A stretch of DNA of 64,000 bases from Edolisoma coerulescens (GCA_013397115.1 VWZW01004630.1:192257-256256), one strand, 5' to 3'. Counted from the stretch's first letter, positions 12,401 to 23,976 are shown. Translations and numbers: made by a program. Notes: generated by a model not told the origin, from the letters alone.

Positions 12401-14484
12401 GACTGACTCACACGTGTCTTAAGCCGGAGTTAACATTTCGAACCCGTAAAACACATATAATATATGTGCCTCTACATAATGCAGCTCTATCTTTGTCTTC
12501 TTCAAACTACTCTTGTTTTTATCTACATCCCCAATGCAGCATGCAATCAGTTATAGGTGCAAACCTCCATGATAACAACAGAAAGCAACCTCGATTCTTC
12601 CACTGAAGCAAACAGGAAAACACACAATCAGAGGACAAGTAGCTCAGTGCAGTGTTTATTTGCCTCTGATTACATGAAAAATTCAAAATTTTCTTAACAA
12701 GCAAGAAATCCCAAACTCTGTTATCCATTAAGACCAATGTCTGTTGAGACCACAGGCAGAGAAAATAAAGCCATTTTTGTTTGGGCAAAACAACTCTTCA
12801 AATTTTTCCCAAAGGAAAAGGTTTTATTTTACTTCAGCTTTGTCCATGTCCTGCATTTTGGCCAAGAAAAAACCAGAAAAACACAAAAAGAAACAAACCC
12901 AAAAATTCTACAAAGAGAACTCAAACCCAGAATACTCAAATGTGAAAATTAGGGCATTTGGTCATTCGAGTTCCTGCCTGTGACCCCATTGCTTCTGTGA
13001 CACAAACAGATTTTTCCATTGTTTAAATGCAAGAGAAAACACATTTCGAGAAAAACTGTGAAAGAAGTTTTTACCCTGGTTCCTTCCGTGGTCTGGGACA
13101 TGCAGAGTTTTGACAAGAAATTATAGCCCTAAACAGCCCCTTGTAACTGCATCTCAACTTTTCTCCCTTTCGCAGTATTCCCAGGGACTTCAGAAATAAA
13201 CGCTGAAGAGATCACAACTACACAGGAGGAAAACCAGCTGCAGAGTCTGCACACAACTCAGGCAGTAACAAATGCAATTAGATCCAGAAACGGCAAATGA
13301 GGAAATATTGGTAAATTTCACCATCATTTTCACTTCTCACTACATCAGAAATCTTTACTGTAAAGCCCGATTTAGATTTACATCACGTAAGATCAGGGTT
13401 TGAAATGAGGAAAAGGCAGTAACTCTTTTCCTCTGCAAGCCCAAGAGAATGTGAAATACCTAAAAACATTTTGTGTCAGTACAGTTATTTTAACAGCACT
13501 CATTTCTCCAGATGATTTTTCTAGATTTGCATATGTGTGGGAGAATAATAAACATTCCTCTTTTCTGCCTTGCCCCGCATAAGGTGCATTGTTTCCAGTT
13601 CACATTTTTGAACCCAAGGCATGAAAAATTCTCTGCACAAGCCACAAGCCCTGGGTTACATGGTCCTCCCTGTGAAGTGCTGCTGTGCTCCTTAAGCTAG
13701 TGTGTGGAGAAATGTAGATTCTCTGAACTGAGGTTCAAAAAAACAGTCCAGCATAACAAGCAGGAACCCCACTGCATTCTGTTGCAAATAAAGGCAAGTG
13801 AGCACAGTCCCAGCCTAGAGAGCTAGAGCTTGGCAACTAGAGCATTCTTCTGGGACACAGGACACATTTAGTCAGACACATTTCGTCCCATTCAGTACAC
13901 TCTAGGTTTCCTGGGCAAATATCACAACCACTGAGCAGCTGAAGCAGCATTTTCTACCCTCTCTCATGTATTTTGCAGAGTCCACTCTAAGAACAGCAGA
14001 AGGCAGAGCACAGGAGCTGGGATGGGCAGAGAAACCCCAACTTCATGTATAGAGAGAATCCTTCGGGATGCTGCAAAGATATAAAATTTGGACAAAGGCA
14101 GTCCAAAGGGCAGGCACCTCTGTGAACAGTGAGTCCCTGATGAGAACTTACACTTGAAACCATCACTGCTGAGGTTAGCTTATTTGGTTTGCTGAATGCA
14201 CTTATGAATATAGTTGCATAGCATGAGGCTGTTGCCTGCCCTCACTAAGGCCTTAGAGAAGAAGTTAATTGCAAAGTCCTGCTCCAGCACATTTACATGA
14301 GTCCAAAGGCTGGGTCTTGGTGCATCCTTTACAGATGGAGATAACAAAGATTGCTTCACAGCAGTGTAACTTCCTTGAAGGTAACTAAAGAGGAGCTGGC
14401 AATCCTATCCAGCCTTTGCACTGATCAGCCTGTTAACTATGAGGCACTGCAAGAGAAAGGCCAGGCTTATGGCCAAGCTCAGTC
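9441..14484. other. Unique noncoding sequence
   Basis: No gene is recognised. Simple-sequence patches include an AT-rich run at about 10308-10355, a T/C tract at 11942-11975 and an A/C-rich stretch at about 12866-12935. At 13979-14128 a 150-base segment has a strong acceptor before it and GTGAGT after it, but all three frames contain stops, so it is at most a noncoding exon candidate. Confidence 0.55.
11942..11975 (+). repeat. Pyrimidine (T/C) tract
   Basis: Runs of T separated by single C (TTTC units) form a 34-base pyrimidine tract. The equivalent minus-strand sequence is GAAA-type purine DNA. It is a simple low-complexity repeat with no following acceptor AG close enough to suggest splicing. 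Confidence 0.8.
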
Positions 14485-14585
14485 TAAATCTTGGTACTAA
14501 CTCAGCTTTCTCTGTGACAACGGGCAAGTCACCAACCAGTCTCTGTTATCCAGCTATAAAGTGGGAATTCAGGGTACCTCCATGT
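14485..14585 (+). mobile_element. MIR-type SINE fragment
   Basis: About 100 bases follow the order of the MIR core and downstream part. CTCTGTGACAACGGGCAAGT corresponds to the conserved 'ctgtgtgaccttgggcaag' core, followed by a CTCTG...CAG-like segment, then CTATAAAGTGGG, matching the 'ctgtaaaatggg' segment, and finally GGTACCTCC. The copy is heavily diverged and lacks the tRNA-derived head and the tail. MIR-like tRNA SINEs are old in amniotes and rare in birds. Alignment against a profile would settle the assignment. Confidence 0.65.
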
Positions 14586-17500
14586 TTCCTTACCACCTGC
14601 CAGGCCTATTTTCATTGCAAACACTGGGCAGCAAATGTCTTCTATTATTCATAGGCTGAGGCCAGGCAGGACTAGAACACCTTCTCATCTGACCTTCTGC
14701 ATACCTGGGGCTGTTATGTGGGTGTGCAGTACTCAGTGGGCAGCTGATCACAAATGGGGTCTCCAGGTGCTCTTTCAAAAGAGCAATAATAGTATTAACT
14801 CAAACACAGTCATCACCTTCCTCTACCCATCTAAAGCGCCGGGCCTCTTTATAAATTTGGATGCAAATTTTGTTGCTCTTTAAAGCCAGCAAACTTCTGT
14901 GTGGTTCTTCTTGATTTGAAAGTTGTTTCAGAAGAGGATTTTTCAAAATAAAAGTTTCTGAAAGAGTTCATAAATGTAAGGGTGCTTCAAAGACAAAAAT
15001 ACTTGAACACCCCAGATCCTGAACTGATAATGGTGTGTACTAATGCACTCAGAACTCATGAAATTTGTCTAAATTAAGCACGATACAGCTTTAAGAGAAC
15101 ATAAATCCTGGAAATCAGTTAGACTCTCTGGGTATGACGCATAAAACTATATAAATCAGACCTCTTTAAATTAACTTACCCCACTCATCAATGTCTAAAT
15201 ATTATAAGGCTTTCCAAGTCAAATACCCATATTCTCATTGTTGGTATAAGTTGACAAAAAATGGGTAACTTAAGTTTAACCAAATCACAATCCTTAACTT
15301 TCATGTGTTTTCAGGGAATGTCCTCAGTGGCATTATTTGCTTTCTGTAGGTTTATAATGAAGTATTTAAATGGCACTCAATTCTACTTAGGAGAGGATCA
15401 AATAAAATTCAGCTTAATGAGAATAAAGTTTGCTCCTCACTTCTGCTTGTATAAAAAAAGAAAACTGCACAACTACTCAAAGTATTAGAAGAATTTTCAT
15501 GTTTTACATTTTGATTAACTGGAAGAAAATAGAAGAAAGTAGTGGAAAAAAAGCCCTGCAACAAGAAATGTGACAGAAAGCATCATATACATGCTATGAC
15601 ATCACCCATTCAATCTGTTCAGGACTGTATCACACACTGACATCATGTCAGCTCCCAGAAAAACACCATCATATTGACAAAGGCAGTGATTCACACTGTT
15701 TCTCAGACAAGCCTGTGTGTTTGTCCTCAGGCTTTCCAATACTTTTTTAAGGAACTATGATCATCTCAGTGTCAAAATTCAATTTATCAGCTCCAATATA
15801 TATGAAGAGAGTGAAATATAAAGGCTAGCAGCATGCAAGAGTAAAGCAACGTGATCTGATCATCCCCTCTGGACTCACTGTGACACCTAGCACTGAAGGG
15901 AAGGAGCTGGAAGATGTGCTGTCCCCTTTCTGTCTCCTTTCAAAATGACCAAGCTGATTTAACTACAAAATTTGAGACAGAATCTAAGACAGTCCTTGGC
16001 TATGCTCCCTTCTCAGTTAAACAGCTGTGAACGTGTCTTCTGTGAGAACTTCTTTTAGGAAAGAATACACTGAAGAACAGAGGTAAAGTTTATCAGATCT
16101 GAAGATAAAACCTACTTAGCTTAAATACAGGCAGGATAACAACTTGGCTTTCAAGGAGGGCCCTGTTCAGGAAAATGCCCTACAGTCTAAGACTTAGAAT
16201 GGACCCTGTTATGCAGGATGGGGTGAGAGAAACTGATACTGGAGCTGAAGGAAATGAAATTAAAATGGCAAGCAGAGCGGCAAGTGTGCCCCTACCTGGG
16301 GTAAGAGCCTGATGTCAGGAGTAATCAGGAGGTAATGGGAAACTTGTAGGTTTGGGAGGGAAATCAGCTGGTCTAATATAATGCCGGGTAGAGCTGGGCT
16401 CAGAAGACTGCAAACCATGGAAAGCTGAACCAAAAGTGAGGCAGGAAACTGGAGAGAGCACTGAGGTAGCTCCAAATGATAAAGAGAAATGAGATGAAGG
16501 ATTCAGGGAAGAATACTGGGACAAAATACAGTGGCAGGGAGGAGGATGAGATGGAAGGCTGAAACAGGGAAAGGAGGGGTAGTCAGACAAGGACTGAAAG
16601 CTTCAGTCTTTTAGGATCCAGTCAACCAGCCAAGACTTCCTTCCCAGTGACTTAGATGGGACGGGAAAATTTCTCCACTCCTGGCAAGAGGTTAGGGAAT
16701 CCACAGGATGCACACCCTTTCTTCCTTTCTACTGACAGACAGTACAAAAAATAACTCCCTGCTACTGCTGTCAGTGACACTGTTAGCTCAGGTAGCAGAT
16801 GGCTGTCAGAGGCATCCTGAGATTGCCATCTTGCTGATGACCCCTGCGGGGGATGTTATGATTCCACAAAACCTAGCTCAATGTTTTCACTTTGCTTTTC
16901 TAAAAACCTAGGGAATTACACGAAGTATTAAAAACAATATGATGCTTGCAATTAAAGAGAGTATTAAGATAAGCGGTATCAAGATTAAAAGTGCCTGCTC
17001 TTTTTTAATGTGCTCTCTCCCTGTGGTGCACGTTGCTCTACAGTGATAAAAAATGCTACTGTCCTTATTACTATCCTTAAAGTTTTGTCTAATTTATTTT
17101 TCTGTTGTTTTTGCTGTTGTTGTTTGGTTTGGGTTTTTTTAATAATGCAGAAGACAGGTGGCAGGTCAGGAGATCACTATACCAAAAAAAGAAAAAAAAA
17201 GTATATTCTTAGGGTGAAGACAGTTGAATGCTGCCTAAAAAATGAGATTCCATATCTGCTTCTGTACATAACGCAAGGCAGGACTAAGCAGAAACCATAA
17301 CTAACCTGATGACCACAAATTCTCTAAGTTCTTACACATCCCATGTGAAACATCTGGCCAAGTTTGCTGAGTACTCACAGTTTCAGCCAAAGTTTGATGT
17401 ATTATAGTGGTTTTCTGAATGCCTAATATAGTATAAAAATGCAGAGTGCTTTGAAAAGCTCTTTCAAGATGTCTCACTATGACCACCAGAATTAATAGCT

Positions 17501-17971
17501 GTTTGGCAATTTTAAACTCTGTCTCACAACACTGTCCACATTGCCCAGTAACACTGCTTAACTTTTTATGGATATTGTGAAGTATTACAGAAGTGTCCAC
17601 AAGAAATTACTAATTCAGTCATCATGACAGAATACGAATATCATATCTCATCTTTTTCAATGAAGATAAAACAAAGCGTTGAATGGTGGTGAAGACCGTC
17701 CCTACTGAAGATGAAAACCCACTGACATGGCAAAAATAAACAGTGTGTGTTTGTATACACAGACACTGTAATTTCTATTTCTGTAGGAAGGAGAAAACAC
17801 AGGATGCATGGACAGTGTTAAATTCAACACCTGTGCTTGATTTTTCAGCTTTAATACTGCTTTGTTAATCCAGATTTTTGAATGCAATATGCTATAAACT
17901 CATCTACATAGTTTTCAGAATTCATAGGAGAGATGAAGTCTCAAAATTTGAATCAAAGTGCAACTCATTTT
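14586..17971. other. Unique noncoding sequence
   Basis: No gene or repeat family is recognised. At about 16200-16600 the plus strand is purine-rich with many GGAG/GAGG-like words, which gives long overlapping minus-strand frames rich in S, P and L; these look like products of composition. GTTGTT-like words near 17101-17130 are a minor low-complexity patch. Confidence 0.5.
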
Positions 17972-18048
17972 TCCTGCTTATGGCAGGGGGTTTGGATTAG
18001 GTCATCTTTAAAAATCCCTTCCAGCCCAAACAATTCTATGATTCTGTA
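17972..18048 (+). mobile_element. CR1 LINE 3' tip, sense
   Basis: A 77-base remnant of the extreme 3' end of CR1. TATGGCAGGGGGTTTGGATT is followed by a GTCATCTTTAAAAATCCC-like segment, then CCAGCCCAAACAATTCTATG and the terminal ATTCTATGATTCTGTA. This is the last part of the CR1 untranslated region with its tandem tail. It opens a cluster of three CR1 pieces within about 2 kb. Confidence 0.9.
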
Positions 18049-18399
18049 CCAGTTTGGGAACTGTAACCTGACGTGTTACTTTAGAACAAATGGCAGCATA
18101 AAGTTCTGTCAAAGATAAACTTAATTACGTGATATTGACTAATTTTCTGGCATTGGGACAATCATAATTCATTCCAGAAAGAACAGAATCAAGCAAATCC
18201 ACTATTTCCACTTGTGTTTTTCAGGCACAGTGAACTCAGCGGAGGACGTGGATTTTAGATGTTTTATCCATAGGCAGGAGCACTCCCCCCAAATCATTAC
18301 AATTCTAGATAAAACCAACCAAAATTGCACTTCTGGGAAGCCTACCTCATGCACGGGTGCTTGTGTCAGACACGCCTGGAGCCTGTGGGGAAACTTTGC
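18049..18399. other. Unique spacer between CR1 pieces
   Basis: About 350 bases between the small CR1 tip and the next sense CR1. No gene is seen. The last part may still belong to the poorly conserved 5' side of the following CR1. Confidence 0.5.
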
Positions 18400-18980
18400 T
18401 CCTCAGGAGTGCTTTGTGGCCAGCAGGACCAGGGCAGTGACCATCCCTGGTACCTGGAACAGGTGAGGCTGCACCTCAAATCCTGTGTTCAGTTCTGGGC
18501 CCCTCACTACAAGAAGGACATTGATGTGGTGGAGTGAGTCCAGAGAATGGCAATGGAGATGGGGAAGGGTTTGGAGAGTAAATCCTGTGAAGAGTGGCTG
18601 AGGGAGCTGGGGTGGTTTAGCCTGGAGAAAAGGGGGCTCAGGAGTGACCTTATCGCTCTCTACAAGTGCCTGCAGGGGGGTTATATCCAGGTGGGGGTCG
18701 GTCTCTTCTCCCAGGTAACAAGGGACAGGACGGAGGAAATGGCCTCAGGCTGTGTCAGGGAAGGTTTAGATCCGACATTAGGAAAAATTTCTTCGCCAAA
18801 GGTGCGGTCAGGACAGGCTGCCCAGGGAAAGGTTTGGGTCACCACCACGGAGGTATTTAAAAGACGTGTAGGCATGGCCCTTAGGGACATGGTTTAGAGA
18901 CAGACCTGGCTGTGCTGGGCGAACGCTTGGACTCGGTGGTCTTACAGGTCTTTCCAAGCTCTGAACATGCTGTGATTCCA
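18400..18980 (+). mobile_element. CR1 LINE, sense, 5' truncated
   Basis: About 0.58 kb of CR1 covering the end of ORF2 and the 3' region. Diagnostic stretches in order are CTGTGTTCAGTTCTGGGCCC, CTACAAGAAGGACATTGATG, CAGAGAATGGCAATGGAGAT, GGCTGAGGGAGCTGGGG, TTAGCCTGGAGAAAAGGGGG, CTTCTCCCAGGTAACAAGGG and GGAGGTATTTAAAAGACGTG, ending in a mutated tail (GCTGTGATTCCA). The wording differs from the copy at 2083-2392, so it belongs to another CR1 subfamily. Its frame is broken by stops and small indels. It faces an antisense CR1 starting at 19212. Confidence 0.95.
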
Positions 18981-19211
18981 CGGAACACCCCCGTTCCCTG
19001 GAAATGCGCTGTGTGGGCGCCGAAAATCCGGCGAAGAGCAACGGCGACATCTGGCGGCGGGACGGGGAGCCTCACATGCCGGGAGCGCCGCGGGAAGCGG
19101 CGATCCGGGGAGATCTGTGACCCCAGGGAGACCTGTGACCCCAGGGAGACCTGTGACCCCAGGGACAGCGCCGTCCCTCATGGACAGGCACGGACACCAC
19201 GGGTGTCACCG
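18981..19211. other. CpG-rich spacer between inverted CR1 copies
   Basis: About 230 bases with roughly two dozen CpG dinucleotides, concentrated at 19000-19110 (GGCGGCGGGACGGGG, GAGCGCCGCGGGAAGCGG). This contrasts with the CpG-poor surroundings. It lies exactly between the 3' ends of two CR1 copies and carries an 18-bp minisatellite. It could be a small CpG island with promoter potential, or a GC-rich remnant of another mobile element. No TATA box or gene start is identifiable. Confidence 0.5.
19112..19165 (+). repeat. 18-bp minisatellite, three units
   Basis: Three adjacent units of GAYCTGTGACCCCAGGGA, at 19112-19129, 19130-19147 and 19148-19165. The last two are identical and the first differs by one base (T for C). 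The unit length is a multiple of three, so the tandem stays open in several frames and produces the repeated peptides seen in chance frames on both strands. Confidence 0.95.
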
Positions 19212-20012
19212 TCACAGAATGGGCTGAAGGATCAGAAGAGATCTTTAAAGGCCATCCACTCCAACCCCCCGCAAAGAGCAAGGACATCATCAACTACATC
19301 CCAACCGGCTTTGAATGCTTCCAGGGACTGGGCATCTACCACCTCTGGGGGAACATGTTACAGAGTTTCATCGCCCTTCCTCCTTATATCTAAGGGTCTA
19401 AATCGACCCTCCTTCAATTTGGAACTATCGTCCCCTGTCCTACCCCAAAGGACCCTGCTAAACAGTCCATCCCCAGCTCTTCTGTAGCCCCTTTAGATAT
19501 TGCAGGTGCTATAAGGTCTCCCTGGAGCCTTCTCCAGGCTGAACCAACCCCAGCTCTCTCAGCCTGTCCTCATAGGAGAGGTGCTCCAGTCCTCTCATCA
19601 TCTTAATGGCCTCCTCCGCACCCTTTCTAACAAGTCCATGTCTTTTCCTGTGCTGGGGACCCCAGAGCTGGATGCAGCACTGCAGGTGGGATCTCACCAG
19701 AGCAGAGGGGCAGAATACCCTCCCTTGACCTGCTGGTCATGCTGGGTTTTGGGGATTTTTTTTGCATTATGTTACAATTGGCAAACGCACGTTCCTGAGT
19801 CATGCCCAGCTTCTCATCCACCAGCAGCCCCAAGTCCTTCTGGGCAGCGCTGCAGTCAATTCCTTCACCCCCCAGCCTGTATTAATACCAGGGGTTGTCC
19901 CAACCCAGGTGCAGCAGCTTGCACTTGACCTTGTTGAACTTCATGAGGTTCCCATGGGTTCTCTTGAGCTTGTCCAGGTCCTTCTGCATAGCATCCCATC
20001 CCTCAGGCATTT
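19212..20012 (-). mobile_element. CR1 LINE, antisense, about 0.8 kb
   Basis: Read on the plus strand this begins with CACAGAATGGGCTGAAGGAT, the reverse complement of the CR1 3' tail and untranslated region. It continues with CATCCACTCCAACCCCCC, CTTCCAGGGACTGGGCATCT, AGGTCTCCCTGGAGCCTTCT, CTCTCAGCCTGTCCTCATAG, GACCCCAGAGCTGGATGCAG, GGTGCAGCAGCTTGCACTTG and TTGAACTTCATGAGGTTCCC. All belong to the 3' half of CR1 ORF2 and its trailer in antisense. It is 5' truncated, with several stops and gaps in the coding frame. It is an inverted neighbour of the sense CR1 at 18400-18980. Confidence 0.95.
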
Positions 20013-20109
20013 CAGAGCATCCTCTCTTTTGTCCATAGATGCCAATTTAATATGACAAACTCTAAAAAGGCTCCAGTTAGGATACATATTTAGTTGCTTT
20101 TCCAGGAGG

Positions 20110-20197
20110 AAAAAAAAAAAAAGAAATCCCTAACACCTCAACACCTCACATGTCATATAATAAATAAATAAACAAACAAACAAATAAATAAATAAAT
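20110..20197 (+). repeat. A run and (AAAT/AAAC)n microsatellite
   Basis: A 13-base A run (20110-20122) is followed after a short unique stretch by about 40 bases of AAAT and AAAC tetranucleotides (20157-20197): several AAAT units, then AAAC units, then AAAT again. It lies just beyond the end of the antisense CR1 and immediately downstream (on the minus strand) of the candidate exon ending at 20214. Confidence 0.9.
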
Positions 20198-20213
20198 GTC
20201 AAGAACCACTTAC

Positions 20214-20489
20214 TGAAGAGACTATGAGGTATTTTCTGGACACATTGGTAAAATTTATTTTTCCACCTTTCTGTCTTAGAAAGCTGAACCATTTTTTGCT
20301 GTTTCTGGAAAGCTTCATTGAGCTTAATAGTGACACTTACTGGGAAAACATGCCATGGAAATGCCAAGGCCAAATGGTCTAAAGCTGGCACGTCATAATC
20401 AGTTGAAACAAGAACCTTACAAATGGGAGCACTGAGCAAACGCAGGCAAAATGTGGTCAGTTTTTGTTCTAGTCCAGAACATACACAGG
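20214..20489 (-). CDS. Candidate internal coding exon, gene not identified
   Basis: On the minus strand, a TTTGATCCCCCTGTGTAG acceptor ends just before 20489 and a strong donor, CTTCA|GTAAGTGG, follows 20214. The 276 bases between contain 91 consecutive sense codons in one frame, with one-base overhang in each splice phase (a symmetric phase 1-1 exon). The frame is closed upstream by TGA just outside the acceptor. The peptide is mixed and protein-like: a leucine-rich start (LTTFCLRLLSAPICK), a middle with STDYDVPALDHLALAFPWH, then a basic, glutamine-rich part (NEAFQKQQKMVQLSKTERWK). I do not recognise the family. A second CA|GTAAGTG site inside could serve as an alternative donor. Another open frame lies upstream on the same strand (20543-20920). 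Chance or an old retrocopy remain possible. Confidence 0.3.
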
Positions 20490-23400
20490 CTACACAGGGG
20501 GATCAAATTAAATGTGACCTATTTTGCAGCCCGGGTGTTTTATTACACCCATGCAAGTCGACCCAAAATCCCTAAAAAAAAAAATGAAATTTCAGTTGCT
20601 GGAACTGTCCTTGAAAAATAGGAAACATTAAGTACATGACAAAAACCTTTTGAGGATTCATCCAGTATAAGGCCTCCATTAGTACATGGGATCAACTCCT
20701 CCGAAAGTGAGACACAGGAATTTTCTTTAGCCAAAACCAAACTTTTGTGAGCCCTGTGTTTCTTAGTCATCCCTACAGTCAGTGAGGCTTCTCCTTCTTC
20801 TTGGTTTTGTACCAGAACAAAGGTTAGGAGGCTTATCCAGTCACAGGCTTCAGTAAAAGGCAAATAGAGCTGTGATGGTTTAAGCCCTACCCTCATATCT
20901 CTACTAGCCCCGGCTTGCATCTTTTCTCACCTACTACTCCCAAATCTGATTTACAAGAAGGGGATACACACTTTTTCATTACTGTTTAAATCTAAAATGC
21001 TTCACATTACAACAGCTGAGACTCCAAGCACTTCCTTGACTCAGCTTAGAGGCAGAAACCTCCAGCAGAGATACCGCTGAGAGCTGCAGATTAAGGACAC
21101 AGTTTAAGGTACCATATCAAGATTCACCAGATAAATCCCTGTTAAATTCATCTGTTAAATCCCTAAATCAAAAAACTGGGTGAAACTTTTACAGACATTC
21201 ACCTGATTTGCTGCGTCCTAGAAGATGGCAAGGAGGAAAGTTAGGCTTAGCATGTACATCACAGCAAGCAGTAGTTTTCTGACTACACAACTACTTTTCT
21301 TAAAAAGAGTACACGTATCCTTAACGTGCTACCAACAAATCCCGCACTCAAGGAAGCCCAGATGAAGCATTTTCAAATACTCGCTGGGTCCCCCCGACTG
21401 AAATGATTCTTGTTTGATTCAAGTAGCAGATTTCTTATACAGAGCATGCAGGGAAGCTTCTTACACACCCATCACACATCTGTGCAGATGTGGAGACAGA
21501 AGCTGTGAAAAGGACACATGAAAACCAGAAATGATTGTAACAGTGAAACCTTTCCTTTTCCTCCTAAAAACTAATAACAACACTACAGCACATGCTGGGT
21601 AGCAGCAGTTCACCCACGTGCCAGAAGAAAGCAAATAAAATAAAACTTAAAAAAATATATATATATTAAAAATGTCTAAAGAATTACACAAGCCAAGCCC
21701 TTTGAGAGAAAAAGCAGCCGTCTGAATAACCAAACATTGGGTCCTGGCATTAGTTTTTAGAGCTGTTATTCTTCTCCTATATGACTGCAGCAGCCCTGAA
21801 TGTCTATTTACCCTTCTGAGGTCCATGGAAGAATCTATTTATAGTTGTGGGATACCAGTGCTAGTGCATCATGACACCGGCCTCTGTTACTGGAAATTTT
21901 CCTGGCAGATTTACAGGCAACAGAACGAGCGACTGACACATCCTATCGGAACAAGGGGCACGGTTCCAGAGAGGAAGCACCAAAAAGAAAAGAGAAGCCT
22001 TGAGGTGCATAGAAAGGTACTCGAAACAAAACAAAAAAATGGAAGAGTGTCCTTTTGAATTCAATTGCTCTCGTTTACAGACAAGTAAATGGAGTAAAGA
22101 ACAAGGCCAAGTATCATTTGTGTTACATGAGCTCTTAGATGTTCTAATCAAGATAACAAAGGTCATAATTCATCATAGGTGAAAAGCATCCATAACTACA
22201 AAAAAAAAAGCCAAGGGTGCCAGACCTGATATGCACTTTAAAAAACCTTGTCCACTTTACTCAGACTGTGCATCACCACAAAACCACTAGAATAAAACTC
22301 CTAGAACTGATTTTTCTGGAAGTTAGAGAGTCATTCTCCTCTGCAACCCATCAGAACAGTATCTTCACTGAACCAGAAAAAAAAAAAAAAAGCCCTACTG
22401 AGATATCAGCTGACACATTTTTGCATCTTCCGTCACTTTCTCTTTTCCATTCCCTTGAGTGCTGTATCAGTCAACACTTCATAACATCCACATTCCGTTA
22501 TCAGCAATCAGACATTAGTGTTCATGGCACTCCCTTGCCAATGGATAGGCAAGTTTGACACATGACTTATTTATTTTGGAGATTTGAGAAACTGTGATTC
22601 TTGGCTCTCAGCATTTCTAAGTTTGGGAACGGCTTTATTTATCACCAGCTCTGAATTAAGGCTGTAAAACTTCTATGAAAACACAGAGATGGCCCCTTAA
22701 AGGAGAGCTGTGCAACACTGCAACTGAAATAGTAAAGCACAATGTCTGGATATTAACAAAAGCAACGGAGCTGCTTGCTAAGGGGTAAAGCCACAGCAGC
22801 ACTGATATCACTGGAGTGTTTGCCGTGCTCTCGGATAACAGGACTCTATTTATATGCACTGGTGGACAGACCAGGCACTCTGTGCTAAGCACAGGTGAGG
22901 GTGAGTAAGAATACACAGCTGTGAGCTGTCCTCCCCCTTTGAAATTACATTCTCAAGTTATGCAAATAAACCCCTTTCAAGGTGTTTTTCCTAGAGTTTA
23001 AGGGAAATCCACAGTGTTCCCACTGTTGTAAATGTTTCTGCGTGTTCAAATGTCACCTGGTGGGAAAGCTGCGTTGCACAGTGTCAGCAGGAAACTCCTA
23101 TTAGGCTTTCCAAAGGGCATCCCCACATCCCAGTCACTGCATGGAGAAAGAAGGGTATTCCTTCATGTATGGCATTCCCTGCTAACTCATCTCAGTACAG
23201 TTCATCTATAGCACTTGGAACTGTTTATTTCAGAGGAAGCTACTATTTCATGTAGTAGCAATGAGTGATTTGCTTTAGCAGGGGTCATTGCTCCATGACA
23301 AAGGAGTCTGTTGCTTGGACAGGGCAGAGTATCACTAAAAATATCAGCTTCTTGCAGTTATTTCTCTTCTTGGTAGTGGTTGATATCTAGAGTGTCAAAT

Positions 23401-23976
23401 CAAAGAACAAATGTGGTGAGTACCCCCTATATTACAAAATCAATAAGTCAACAACTCTCCTTGGCTCCTTTATTCTAAGGCGAAGTCTGAATTGTCTATA
23501 CTCTTGTCTACAGTAGAAGATATTTAACTGTGAAGTTCATATTGCAGGAGTCAACAACAGCCTGGAACAGTTTGAAGGTGACATGTTCATAAAAGAGCCA
23601 TTTCTCTGAGGAAAACTAAAAGAACTGGTTAAGTCAATGTAGGCAGACCTAAAAATGGTGCTGATGGTGGTTTTTGGTGCCGTGGTATTTAGGTTATACC
23701 CTACCATTATATAGGAGAGTCAGGACTTTGCAGACTAACGAGGAAAACTTGAAGCTTCAGTAAATCATTAAACAATACATTTAATCATAGGGGATGAGCT
23801 GCATCTTCTGTTACTTTGGGTTTGTTTGGGTTCTGCTATCTTCTTGCCCTGTTGTGCAAGCTGTCAAACTTGCATCAATAGTAAGAAAAGTCTTGCTTCA
23901 ATGTTTCCTTTCTCCAGGTCAATGGGATACCCACTACCTCAGACTAGGGGCTGTACCTTGGTTTCCCTGATGGGTT
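20490..23976. other. Mostly unique noncoding sequence
   Basis: No known repeat is recognised. A minus-strand frame of 125 codons (20543-20920) is unrecognised and runs into a T run acting as an acceptor-like tract. Simple sequence includes an AT run (21652-21666) and A runs near 22200 and 22379. Around 22891-22906 the plus strand has two adjacent donor-like sites (ACAG|GTGAGG and GTGAGTAAG) without a convincing exon before them. An ATGCAAAT octamer occurs at about 22959. Confidence 0.5.

Noticed and set aside
18912..19487. Longest open frame in the window (191 codons, plus strand)
   Set aside because: It runs from the tail of one CR1 through the CpG-rich spacer and minisatellite into an antisense CR1. 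The peptide is a by-product of repeats with GC-rich composition, not a gene.
20543..20920. 125-codon minus-strand frame upstream of the exon candidate
   Set aside because: No acceptable donor near its end and no family recognised; the gap to the next candidate would be a very short intron. Kept only as context.
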